This document shows positions 1 through 5,936 of a stretch of DNA of 15,711 nt, piece after piece. Both the position numbers and the translations under genes were made by a program. The stretch comes from Christensenella sp. UBA4651 (GTDB lineage Bacteria; Bacillota; Clostridia; Christensenellales; UBA1242), in the NCBI GenBank assembly GCA_002405615.1, contig DHMD01000061.1:32463-48173 (forward strand), written 5' to 3'. Within the stretch, counting starts at the first letter, position 1; the number at the start of each line of letters is the position of its first letter. The notes under the pieces are model-generated. The model had not been told where the DNA came from. It ran no database searches and was given only the letters and a program-made list of their open reading frames with translations.

Positions 1-14
1 TCAGTGTTACGCAT
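1..14 (-). CDS. 5' end of a gene running off the left edge
   Basis: On the minus strand an AGGAG motif (complement of 19-23) lies 4 bases before an ATG at 14, followed by codons for M-R-N-T before the window ends. It begins 24 bases after the ppa stop and would be co-transcribed with ppa. Only four codons are visible, so the product cannot be named. Confidence 0.4.
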
Positions 15-38
15 AATTCTCCTATTTTTATCTTAAAT

Positions 39-572
39 TTAGTTACGGTCATATTCCGCAGTGTAGTTTAGCAAACTATCGTTGATAGTTTTGAGCGCAG
101 CCTCCATACCTTGTACACCCTTGATTTCGGTAACCTTGTTCTGCAACTCTTTGTACCTAGCGAAGAAGTGAACCATCTCGTCAAAAGTGTGCTTTGGCAT
201 ATCGTCCAGTGATTTTACATTAGCAAAGAATGGGTCCTTGGTAGCCACAGCGATAATCTTCTCATCAGCCTCGCCATCGTCAATCATCTCAATCATACCA
301 ATAGGGCGAGCCTCTACCAAAACGCCTGGCATAAGTGGCTCTGATGTCATAACTAGTACATCTAGTGGGTCTCCATCTCCGCCCAAAGTGCGAGGGATGA
401 AGCCGTAGTTAGCAGGGTAAACCATACTGGTGTGTAGCAAACGGTCAAACATAATCATACCAGTTTCCTTGTCTAGCTCGTATTTTACCTTGCTGCCTTT
501 TGCTATTTCGATAACAGCGACAAATTTGTCAGCTTTGATTCTTGATTTTTCAATCTCGTGCCAAATATTCAT
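39..572 (-). CDS. ppa: Inorganic pyrophosphatase (family I, soluble)
   Basis: Cytoplasmic enzyme that hydrolyses pyrophosphate to two phosphates and so pulls nucleic-acid, aminoacyl-tRNA and other biosynthetic reactions forward. The 177-residue protein has the family size. It carries the signature DGDPLDV at residues 66-72, with metal-binding aspartates D66, D68 and D71. Other expected active-site residues are at matching positions: K30, R44, Y56 (in NYGF), D98, D103, K105, Y140 and K141. No residue known to be essential appears to be lost. The start is supported by AAGGAG ten bases upstream of ATG and by a promoter just above it. A further gene appears to start just downstream, so ppa may be the first gene of an operon leaving the window. 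Confidence 0.96.
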   Translation of the reverse strand: MNIWHEIEKSRIKADKFVAVIEIAKGSKVKYELDKETGMIMFDRLLHTSMVYPANYGFIPRTLGGDGDPLDVLVMTSEPLMPGVLVEARPIGMIEMIDDGEADEKIIAVATKDPFFANVKSLDDMPKHTFDEMVHFFARYKELQNKVTEIKGVQGMEAALKTINDSLLNYTAEYDRN

Positions 573-608
573 AATTTAGTTTCTCCTTAAAGTAAGATTA
601 ATACTTTC

Positions 609-637
609 ATTATAGCACCTCGCCAAAATTTTGGCAA
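609..637 (-). promoter_or_regulatory. Sigma-A promoter of ppa, extended -10, with palindrome
   Basis: Read on the minus strand: TTGCCA (complement of 632-637), 17-base spacer, TATAAT (609-614) preceded by TGC, an extended -10. The perfect 14-base palindrome GCCAAAATTTTGGC (622-635) overlaps the -35 and most of the spacer, a plausible operator position. Start of transcription would be near 602. Confidence 0.8.
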
Positions 638-838
638 GTGAATAAATCAACTTTATAAACTAAAAAATTATAGTGAAATTTACCTAAATTAGTTTTTATA
701 TTGCCGCAATTCTTGTATGCTAGGAGAGAGTTTGCCACAGTAATATATAATATTATGTCGCGCGCGCGGGTATAAAATGCAACAATTTTAGACAAAATAA
801 CTAAAACTCATAAATTTATAAAAAATGTCGCTAAATGT
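638..838. other. AT-rich divergent intergenic region
   Basis: No convincing gene lies here. Small open frames lack ribosome-binding sites and recognisable sequence. The one striking feature is five CG dinucleotides in a row (759-768) set in alternating AT sequence. The two promoters flanking this stretch face away from each other, towards ppa and the signal peptidase gene. Confidence 0.6.
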
Positions 839-867
839 TTGAGTTTTTTGTCGTGTTTTGGTACAAT
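839..867 (+). promoter_or_regulatory. Sigma-A promoter of the signal peptidase gene
   Basis: TTGAGT (839-844), 17-base spacer, TACAAT (862-867) with TGG immediately before it (extended -10 type). Transcription would begin near 874, downstream of the in-frame ATG at 835. This supports the ATG at 901 as the true start of the next gene. Confidence 0.75.
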
Positions 868-900
868 AGTAATAAATCCTTGGAAAAAATAGGAGAAAAT

Positions 901-1791
901 ATGGATTTTGATGAAAATAGAAAGGAACAACGGCGCAATGATGACTACCAGCCAGACCCAACTCGCAAAGAGTTGATAAAGGCAGAGCAGCCCAAGGTTG
1001 ATTCCGTAGAGATATTGTACGATCCAAAAAACCCTGACCCAAAGGGTAAAAATCAGGCGATTATGGAGCAAGATGACCAAGCGAGCGAGACAAGTAGCGA
1101 AACTCTCAAACTGAGAAACTACAAGCGTAGGCAAATGAATGAGTTTACTGATAACTATCTATTCAGTCAGGTTATCCCTAGTCGTGCAGTAACAGTAATC
1201 AATGTTGTCAATACATTTTTGCTCACAATAGTGCTAATCATCGCTTTTATGGTGGCGTTAGGGCTATTGGTAGGTCTGCGTATCGGAATCGTTCCGACCG
1301 ACAGTATGAAGGACGAAATTAGTGTCGGTAGTATGGTCGTTTGGCGTCCTGTTGCGGATATCAAGGATATTCGGGTGGGTGATGTGTTGAGTTATTCGTA
1401 CGGCTCTGCTGACTATATCCACAAGGTAAAGAGTGTCGGTGGTGGTGTAATCGTAATGGTCGGTGCGAATAGCGAGGACCCAAAATACCAGACTTTGCAG
1501 CACATTATCGACTTTTCTAGCGTGCATGGACGAATGATATTGAGTATTCCATACCTAGGCTACGTGATTTTATTCGTGCAAAAGTACTTTGTAGTTGTGT
1601 TAGCGGTGTTCATCTGTTTGCTCATCGGCTTGCTGCTATCTCGTGCAATTTTGGAGAAAAAGCACAACGACCAAGAGTTCAAGGAGTTTTTGGACAAAAA
1701 GACTGAGTATGAGCGTGAGGCAGCCCGCAGAGATAAGGAAGAAAAGGATAAAGAGGAGCAAATTCGCTTTGAAAACCTTATGCATGAATAA
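901..1791 (+). CDS. SipW-like (ER-type) signal peptidase I with long charged ends
   Basis: Membrane serine protease expected to remove signal peptides from exported proteins. In the 296-residue protein, residues 1-95 are highly charged and probably cytoplasmic. A membrane segment spans about 98-127. The catalytic core follows: Ser135 in PTDSM and His174 in YIHKV. A Ser/His pair, rather than Ser/Lys, marks the SipW/archaeal/eukaryotic-ER subfamily. Further core motifs are IRVGDVLSY (157-165), VGAN (187-190) and SIPYLGYV (215-222). A second membrane segment spans about 228-250, then a Glu/Lys/Arg-rich, probably coiled-coil tail (251-293). SipW of Bacillus is about 190 residues, so both cytoplasmic ends are extra. 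The usual SGSM around the serine is TDSM here. The start at 901 is preceded by AGGAG. The downstream genes encode five proteins with a shared cleavage-site pattern and are likely substrates (inference). Confidence 0.88.
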   Translation: MDFDENRKEQRRNDDYQPDPTRKELIKAEQPKVDSVEILYDPKNPDPKGKNQAIMEQDDQASETSSETLKLRNYKRRQMNEFTDNYLFSQVIPSRAVTVINVVNTFLLTIVLIIAFMVALGLLVGLRIGIVPTDSMKDEISVGSMVVWRPVADIKDIRVGDVLSYSYGSADYIHKVKSVGGGVIVMVGANSEDPKYQTLQHIIDFSSVHGRMILSIPYLGYVILFVQKYFVVVLAVFICLLIGLLLSRAILEKKHNDQEFKEFLDKKTEYEREAARRDKEEKDKEEQIRFENLMHE

Positions 1792-1828
1792 GAATTTGCA
1801 AATTTTGTAATTTTTTGTATCAAATAAT

Positions 1829-1857
1829 TTTACATTTTGGATTAAATAGTATAAAAT
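1829..1857 (+). promoter_or_regulatory. Probable sigma-A promoter of the first two secreted-protein genes
   Basis: TTTACA (1829-1834), 17-base spacer, TAAAAT (1852-1857). A TATAAA reading at 1850 would give a 15-base spacer. It lies 32 bases before the TTG start at 1890, leaving a short leader carrying AAGGAGG. The two-gene unit can therefore be expressed apart from the peptidase. Confidence 0.55.
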
Positions 1858-1889
1858 GAATAGAGGAAAATATAAGGAGGGGCATAGTT

Positions 1890-3050
1890 TTGAACAAAAG
1901 TGCACGCAGGACGCCGTTTGTGCTGGCTATTGTTGTTACAGTATTGCTGTTTGTCATCAGCATGACAGGTACTATTCTGTTCGCTGCTCTGTCGGTCAAC
2001 CAGTCCAAGACGGTAACAAATGTCGGGGTTGTCGGCACTTTGAGCGCCACAATCAGCGCCAATACTATCGCAGTAGATAACGATATGGATTGCGTTTTGA
2101 GAGTCGCACCGCTCAGCAATGGTATCACTTTTGCCTCTGCGCAGTGGTTCTTGCAGGACAACGGCTGGTATTATTATTACAAGGTGATAGGCAAGGCAGA
2201 CGCTAGCAAAACCATTACCCTCACAGGTGCTACCACTACAAATATCGAGGTAGAACTTTCGCAGGCACAATATTTAGTTGATTCTAGCACAGGCGTTGTA
2301 AAAGCGGGCTTTATCACAGAATGGGCAAACCGCAATATCAATTCAAACAGTAGTGAACTATTGGGTGAATACACCACAGACGGAATGCAGATAACATACG
2401 GCAATCAGAGTAATGCCGCAATCGTTGTTTACTCTGGACACGACCAAACGAGGCGTGTGCCTAGCTCGTCATCCACCACCGAGGAGCAAAACCGTTTTAA
2501 GGCTACCAAGACTGGCGACTACTATGTTTTTGATAAAATCAACCTCACCACGACAGGCGGCACGAATTTTGAGTCAATCACCGATTCAAATGCTGTAACA
2601 ATTTACAACAATACCGATATTACCGTAATTTATATGATTCAGATAATTGACGGCGGTTCTCAACCTAACAAGAGTAGTGTGTTCTCAAACGGCAACTGGA
2701 CAACCTATCTTGACACAACCCCAGATGCTACATCACATACCTTTGTCAAGGCTGCTAGCAGTTCTGCGACCAGCGGATACAGCACTTACTTTGTTAGCCG
2801 TGCAGTCGCTCCGGGCGAATTTGTAGACCTCACAAACGGTGCAGATAATAAGCTGTATTTCGACTTGGACACATCTCCAGCAGATACGCCTATTAGATTG
2901 TCCGTTACCAGTATCGACACGCTGACATTCTACAATAACTATGCCAAGACACCTACCGAGGACAAATACCTCGCTTGGCTCAAATCGTTGGATACCAACA
3001 AGAGCGGCGCAACGTTCTATACTGATTTTACCAAATTTCTTAACAATTAA
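1890..3050 (+). CDS. Secreted protein with SipW-type signal segment (386 aa), substrate candidate A
   Basis: I do not recognise a named family for the body of this protein. The N-terminus is basic (SARR), followed by a hydrophobic stretch of about residues 10-34 ending GTILFAALS. By comparison with TasA-type proteins, cleavage would fall near A32/A33. The mature part is rich in Ser, Thr, Asn and Asp, has no further membrane segment, and looks like beta-sandwich material (VGTLSATIS, VTIYNNTDITVIYMIQI). It is the largest of the five related proteins. The start is a TTG with AAGGAGG at 1874-1880, nine bases away. No ATG fits this ribosome-binding site. It ends 19 bases before the next gene and is probably co-transcribed with it. 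There is no LPXTG sorting motif, so if surface-bound it is held by another route. Confidence 0.75.
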   Translation: MNKSARRTPFVLAIVVTVLLFVISMTGTILFAALSVNQSKTVTNVGVVGTLSATISANTIAVDNDMDCVLRVAPLSNGITFASAQWFLQDNGWYYYYKVIGKADASKTITLTGATTTNIEVELSQAQYLVDSSTGVVKAGFITEWANRNINSNSSELLGEYTTDGMQITYGNQSNAAIVVYSGHDQTRRVPSSSSTTEEQNRFKATKTGDYYVFDKINLTTTGGTNFESITDSNAVTIYNNTDITVIYMIQIIDGGSQPNKSSVFSNGNWTTYLDTTPDATSHTFVKAASSSATSGYSTYFVSRAVAPGEFVDLTNGADNKLYFDLDTSPADTPIRLSVTSIDTLTFYNNYAKTPTEDKYLAWLKSLDTNKSGATFYTDFTKFLNN

Positions 3051-3069
3051 TTTATTAGGAGGGGAGTAA

Positions 3070-3660
3070 ATGCGCAGGATAACGCATTCCAAAGCAACAA
3101 TAGCCATATTCGTTTCTATGGTGTTTATTATGGTCGTGGCGATGACTGCGAGTATTACTCTCGCCGCAATGTCCACCTACGGGTTCGGTAGCAACACAGT
3201 CTACATAGCGAACCTTGGCACTATCAGTTGTACCACTTCGGTTTCAGCCAAACTCTACTCGGGCGGCACGAGCGATGGCACTATCCACTTTACGCTGGCA
3301 AAAGGCGACAATCTAGTTACCACAGCCAAAGTTACCAATTTCAAATTGACCTCATTTACAATCAAATGGGGCAGTAATCAATCTCAAACATTTAGCACAG
3401 GTATTACAAACGCCTCAAATTCCGCCACTGTTACGACAACGGCGGGTAAGTGGGTTTTCGCACTCAATATAGGCAGCGGGCTAGAACTTACCGCTGGCAC
3501 TGCCAAAGCCTGTACCTTATCCGTTACCGTTCCGCTAGGCTTCGACGATTCGGACGCTCACCAGTCTGTCGGCGGCAGTCCAAAAGACGGATATTTGGTC
3601 GGCACTGTTACTGGTGTTGATTGCGTGTTTACAGTCGATGTCGAGCCAACCGCCGCATAG
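3070..3660 (+). CDS. Secreted protein with SipW-type signal segment (196 aa), substrate candidate B
   Basis: Function unknown. It starts with a basic end (MRR) and a hydrophobic segment (about residues 9-33) ending ASITLAAMS, with predicted cleavage near A32/A33. The following YIANLGTISCTTSVSAKLY resembles the region after the signal in candidate A (VGVVGTLSATISANTI), so A and B are probably distant paralogues. The mature part is about 160 residues of alternating hydrophobic and Ser/Thr/Gly positions, suggesting a beta-sandwich. It has three cysteines (two near residues 52 and 165, one near 188), unusual for this group. AGGAGGGG (3057-3064) precedes the ATG. The stop codon is embedded in a small hairpin (3652-3664). 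Confidence 0.72.
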   Translation: MRRITHSKATIAIFVSMVFIMVVAMTASITLAAMSTYGFGSNTVYIANLGTISCTTSVSAKLYSGGTSDGTIHFTLAKGDNLVTTAKVTNFKLTSFTIKWGSNQSQTFSTGITNASNSATVTTTAGKWVFALNIGSGLELTAGTAKACTLSVTVPLGFDDSDAHQSVGGSPKDGYLVGTVTGVDCVFTVDVEPTAA

Positions 3661-3698
3661 CGGCTTTATAGCGGGGCAGGCTCGGGGTGCAACCCCGA
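3642..3698 (+). repeat. Nested inverted repeats at the end of gene B, possible weak terminator
   Basis: Three overlapping inverted repeats: GCCGC/GCGGC (3652-3656 with 3660-3664, spanning the TAG stop), CGAGCC/GGCTCG (3642-3647 with 3679-3684), and TCGGGGT/ACCCCGA (3682-3688 with 3692-3698). The last is a 7-bp stem with a 3-base loop, but no T-run follows directly. A T-run appears only at about 3720. The first two can nest, while the second and third overlap slightly and would compete. Confidence 0.4.
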
Positions 3699-3771
3699 AC
3701 CCAAATAAAACCAAACCGATTTTTTCCACCAATTTACTACTGCAAAACTGCATAAAACTGTGCAAATTTGC

Positions 3772-3835
3772 AAAAAATGTAAAAAAAGGGAGAAAAATCA
3801 AAAAAAATTAAAAAAAATGTAAAAAATACCTCAAA
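3772..3835. promoter_or_regulatory. Phased A-tracts (predicted curved DNA / UP element)
   Basis: Seven runs of four to eight A lie at 3772-3777, 3781-3786, 3792-3796, 3799-3806, 3809-3816, 3820-3825 and 3832-3835. Their centres are spaced 8.5-11 bases, close to one helical turn. Such phasing is known to bend DNA, and A/T-rich sequence just upstream of a -35 can bind the RNA polymerase alpha C-terminal domain. It ends six bases before the -35 at 3841. Confidence 0.65.
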
Positions 3836-3840
3836 ATCAT

Positions 3841-3870
3841 TTGCCAAAAACCACTAATTAGTGTTATGAT
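3841..3870 (+). promoter_or_regulatory. Sigma-A promoter of the leader RNA and gene C
   Basis: TTGCCA (3841-3846), 18-base spacer, TATGAT (3865-3870), directly downstream of the phased A-tracts. An imperfect inverted repeat (ACCACTAATTAGTGT, about 3850-3864) fills the spacer. Transcription would start near 3877, about 500 bases before the next start codon. Confidence 0.75.
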
Positions 3871-3876
3871 ATTACC

Positions 3877-4360
3877 AATAAGTGGTTAAACTTATAGGAG
3901 CGGAACCTCCCTAAACTACTCAATGGCGAGGTTGCTGTTTCGCTTTTGTTCGATAGCGAAACCGTGCCGTTGGGGTGCCGACTTTAGTAGGCGAAACCTA
4001 TCCAAATTAAAATGACAAGATTAGAGTGATTTGTGGTTGTCCACAATGCTTTAATAGGGTGGTTCAGGATAACACAACACCCTAAACTTGACAAAAAAAT
4101 AGGAGAGTTTGGACGGGCAGAGCTTATGAAAGTCGGCAGATAGCGACCTCACAATTCTCTTGGTCTTGATTGTATCTCTCGATGATATTTTCGATGGGTA
4201 ATGTGCGAGTGCTTCTTTTGCTAGCACTGTGGCACCGCTGGACAGCAGTATACTTATGCGACCTAAATTTATCAGTCTGGCGAAATTTGACCTCCACAGT
4301 ACTCATTGGGCCCAATCATTTGGGGGCGTCAACGCAAGACAAATCAATTTTCAAAAAACA
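3877..4360 (+). ncRNA. Candidate structured long leader or non-coding RNA, family not recognised
   Basis: No plausible coding frame fills this stretch, but hairpins are dense. They include AACCTC/GAGGTT (3904-3909 with 3928-3933, extended by GC pairs), GTTTCGCT/AGCGAAAC (3937-3944 with 3955-3962), TAGG-CGAAA-CCTA (3988-4000), TTGTGG/CCACAA (4031-4036 with 4041-4046), TAGGGTG/CACCCTA (4055-4061 with 4078-4084) and AGTGCT/AGCACT with outer GTGC/GCAC (4203-4235). There is also the 12-base palindrome ATTGGGCCCAAT (4305-4316). The GC content is clearly above that of the flanking A-rich DNA. No T-rich intrinsic terminator precedes gene C, so it may be a roughly 500-base 5' leader rather than a separate RNA. 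I could not match it to tmRNA, RNase P, SRP, 6S, T-box or a common riboswitch. The 3' limit is approximate. Confidence 0.5.
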
Positions 4361-4376
4361 AAAAGGAGTCATTATT

Positions 4377-5069
4377 ATGACAAAGACAAAAATGTCGACT
4401 GTAGCAATCGTAGTATTGTCAGTTCTTCTGGCTGCTGCGTTGGCTGCTACAATCGTACTCGCAGCCTTCTCTTTTAGTAGAACGGCTAGTACAACCATCA
4501 ACTTTGCTGGTGGTGTAACTTTGGAAGCTACAGGTGTAACTGGTGAGGGTGCATGGAAATCTAACACTGTTGACAGTACTGGAAAAATCGGTGGTGAAAT
4601 CACTGCCGCTACAGTTGATAATCAAGTAAACGGTGTTGCCCTTCAGGGTATTACTCTTAAAAATACTGGTAGTAAGAAAGCCTACGTTGCTGTGGCAGTT
4701 ATCATTACTACCGACGTTCAGATGAGTGTTACTGACATTGGTAGCACACAAGTTACAAGCACAGCTTTAGTTGACAGCACACAAGCATCTGCAAACTTCT
4801 GTGGTGTAGCTGATGCAACAGATGACACAACTGCTTCTACTAAAGTAGCAACCATAAAGTCATGGAAGATTTTTACAATTGATGCAGGTGATACTGCAAA
4901 TGCCGTTAAAATTATTAACTCTGTTTACACAGCAGCTGACCTAGAGGGTGTTGCAGGTAAGAACATTGTTGCTAATTTCTACGTAACAGCAGCTTATACA
5001 GATGCTGGTCTAAAAGAAGCTATTGCAAGCAACACATTTGAATCATTTGGTGCTAGTGAAGTTAAATAA
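4377..5069 (+). CDS. Secreted TasA/camelysin-like protein (230 aa), substrate candidate C
   Basis: Probable extracellular fibre or matrix protein. The N-terminus (MTKTK) leads into a hydrophobic segment of about residues 8-30 ending ATIVLAAFS, with predicted cleavage after A29. The next stretch, TTINFAGGVTLEA, resembles the region after the signal of Bacillus TasA (known: AAFND followed by a TFASGTLDLSA-type motif). The body reads as a beta-sandwich, with a LKNTGSKKAYVAVAV block at about 95-109. It ends in FESFGASEVK. Gene D is a clear paralogue. The start at 4377 is chosen because AAAAGGAG precedes it and the signal segment starts there. The open frame continues upstream to 4170, but that part is leader sequence. 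Codons favour A/T-ending forms more than in genes A and B, consistent with high expression or different history. Confidence 0.8.
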   Translation: MTKTKMSTVAIVVLSVLLAAALAATIVLAAFSFSRTASTTINFAGGVTLEATGVTGEGAWKSNTVDSTGKIGGEITAATVDNQVNGVALQGITLKNTGSKKAYVAVAVIITTDVQMSVTDIGSTQVTSTALVDSTQASANFCGVADATDDTTASTKVATIKSWKIFTIDAGDTANAVKIINSVYTAADLEGVAGKNIVANFYVTAAYTDAGLKEAIASNTFESFGASEVK

Positions 5070-5082
5070 TTTTTAATTATTA

Positions 5083-5123
5083 AAACAATCGGACAACCTC
5101 TTTTGGTTGTTCATTGTTTTTTT
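5083..5123 (+). terminator. Intrinsic terminator between genes C and D
   Basis: ACAACC-TCTTTT-GGTTGT forms the upper stem, extended across a small internal loop by AAACAAT/ATTGTTT (5083-5089 with 5113-5119). A T-run continues to 5123. Read-through would carry transcription into gene D 29 bases later. I see no clear separate promoter for D, so this may set a C:D ratio. Confidence 0.75.
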
Positions 5124-5151
5124 ATAGTCAAAAAATAAAAGGGGAAATATT

Positions 5152-5853
5152 ATGGCATTGACCAAAACAAAATCATTGACAATCAGCGTAGTTGCGTTGT
5201 CAGTGTTGTTGGCTATCGCTTTGATTGCTACAATTGTACTCGCAGCCTTCTCGTTCACTAGAACGGCTAGTACAACACTGAACTTCGCAGGAGGAATTTC
5301 ATTGACAGCTACCGAGGGCATTGATTCGACAACAGGTGCATGGAAAGCTTACTTGGTAAGCAGCGATGGTACAGTTACTACAACAAACGCAACTTCTACA
5401 GGTATTACACAAGGTATTGCTCTTGCTCCAATCAAAATTAAGAATAATGCATCACAATCAATTATTATGGCAGTTGCTGTAACCATTGAAAATGATGGTA
5501 GCAAAACTGCTCCAACTATGTATGCAAGTGCTACTGGGGGCAAGGCTACTGTTACAACGCAGTTGATTGATAGCTCAAAAACTACGCAAGCAGTAAACTT
5601 CTCAACAGCAACGGCAAGTGATTCTAATACACTTACTGCAACAGCAGGTGGCAAAAGTTTGAAATGGGTTACTTTTACAGTTGCTGCAAATACAGAGCAA
5701 GCTGTTACAAAGTACATTAACACTATTTTTGCCGATGTAGATGACCTTGATGGCTTGGGACTGAAAGCAACATTCTACGTTTCAGCAGTATATGTTGGAC
5801 AGAGTATTGAGAGTGCTATCACAAGTGGTACATTTGGAACATGGAATAACTAA
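5152..5853 (+). CDS. Secreted TasA/camelysin-like protein (233 aa), substrate candidate D
   Basis: Paralogue of the preceding secreted protein. The signal regions are nearly identical (ATIVLAAFSF, RTASTT and NFAGG shared). The bodies are more diverged but similar in length and order. The hydrophobic segment is about residues 10-32, with predicted cleavage after A31. The mature chain contains KIKNNASQSIIMAVAVTIEN (about 93-112), the typical 'ENNGS...' strand region of TasA-type domains. It also contains GKSLKWVTFTV and GLGLKATFYVSAVYVG near the C-terminus. There are no cysteines and no cell-wall sorting motif. AAAGGGGA precedes the ATG. It ends just before a bidirectional terminator. Confidence 0.8.
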   Translation: MALTKTKSLTISVVALSVLLAIALIATIVLAAFSFTRTASTTLNFAGGISLTATEGIDSTTGAWKAYLVSSDGTVTTTNATSTGITQGIALAPIKIKNNASQSIIMAVAVTIENDGSKTAPTMYASATGGKATVTTQLIDSSKTTQAVNFSTATASDSNTLTATAGGKSLKWVTFTVAANTEQAVTKYINTIFADVDDLDGLGLKATFYVSAVYVGQSIESAITSGTFGTWNN

Positions 5854-5866
5854 TTAAATTAAATAA

Positions 5867-5893
5867 AAACAAGACCATTTCGGTCTTGTTTTT
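5867..5893. terminator. Bidirectional terminator between convergent genes D and E
   Basis: AAACAAGACC (5867-5876), loop ATTTC, GGTCTTGTTT (5882-5891): a perfect 10-bp stem followed by T's on the plus strand and, read the other way, by TTTATTT. It serves the plus-strand gene ending at 5853 and the minus-strand gene ending at 5937. Confidence 0.88.
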
Positions 5894-5936
5894 GTTTACG
5901 ATATTTTTTGTTTACGATTTTTATAAATTTAATTGA

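Noticed and set aside
835..900. Upstream in-frame ATG for the signal peptidase gene
   Set aside because: It lies inside the promoter (between or before the -35 and -10 at 839-867), has no ribosome-binding site, and the ATG at 901 has AGGAG at the right distance.
1842..2270. Minus-strand frames opposite gene A
   Set aside because: Shadows of a well-supported plus-strand gene with a strong ribosome-binding site and a signal segment.
3877..4020. Cyclic-di-AMP (ydaO-type) riboswitch
   Set aside because: TTGGGGTG and GTAGGCGAAACCTAT resemble parts of that class, but the conserved 3' block with CAGCTAAC and the 5' CCGAATCC are missing and the layout differs. A covariance search would decide.
4050..4085. 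T-box antiterminator (AGGGTGG-like)
   Set aside because: AATAGGGTGG is followed by TTCAGG, not the conserved ACCGCG; no terminator follows and the downstream gene is not amino-acid related.
4170..4376. N-terminal 69-residue extension of secreted gene C
   Set aside because: The frame is open by chance through the leader; the encoded residues look unlike a signal sequence and the RBS plus signal peptide begin at 4377.
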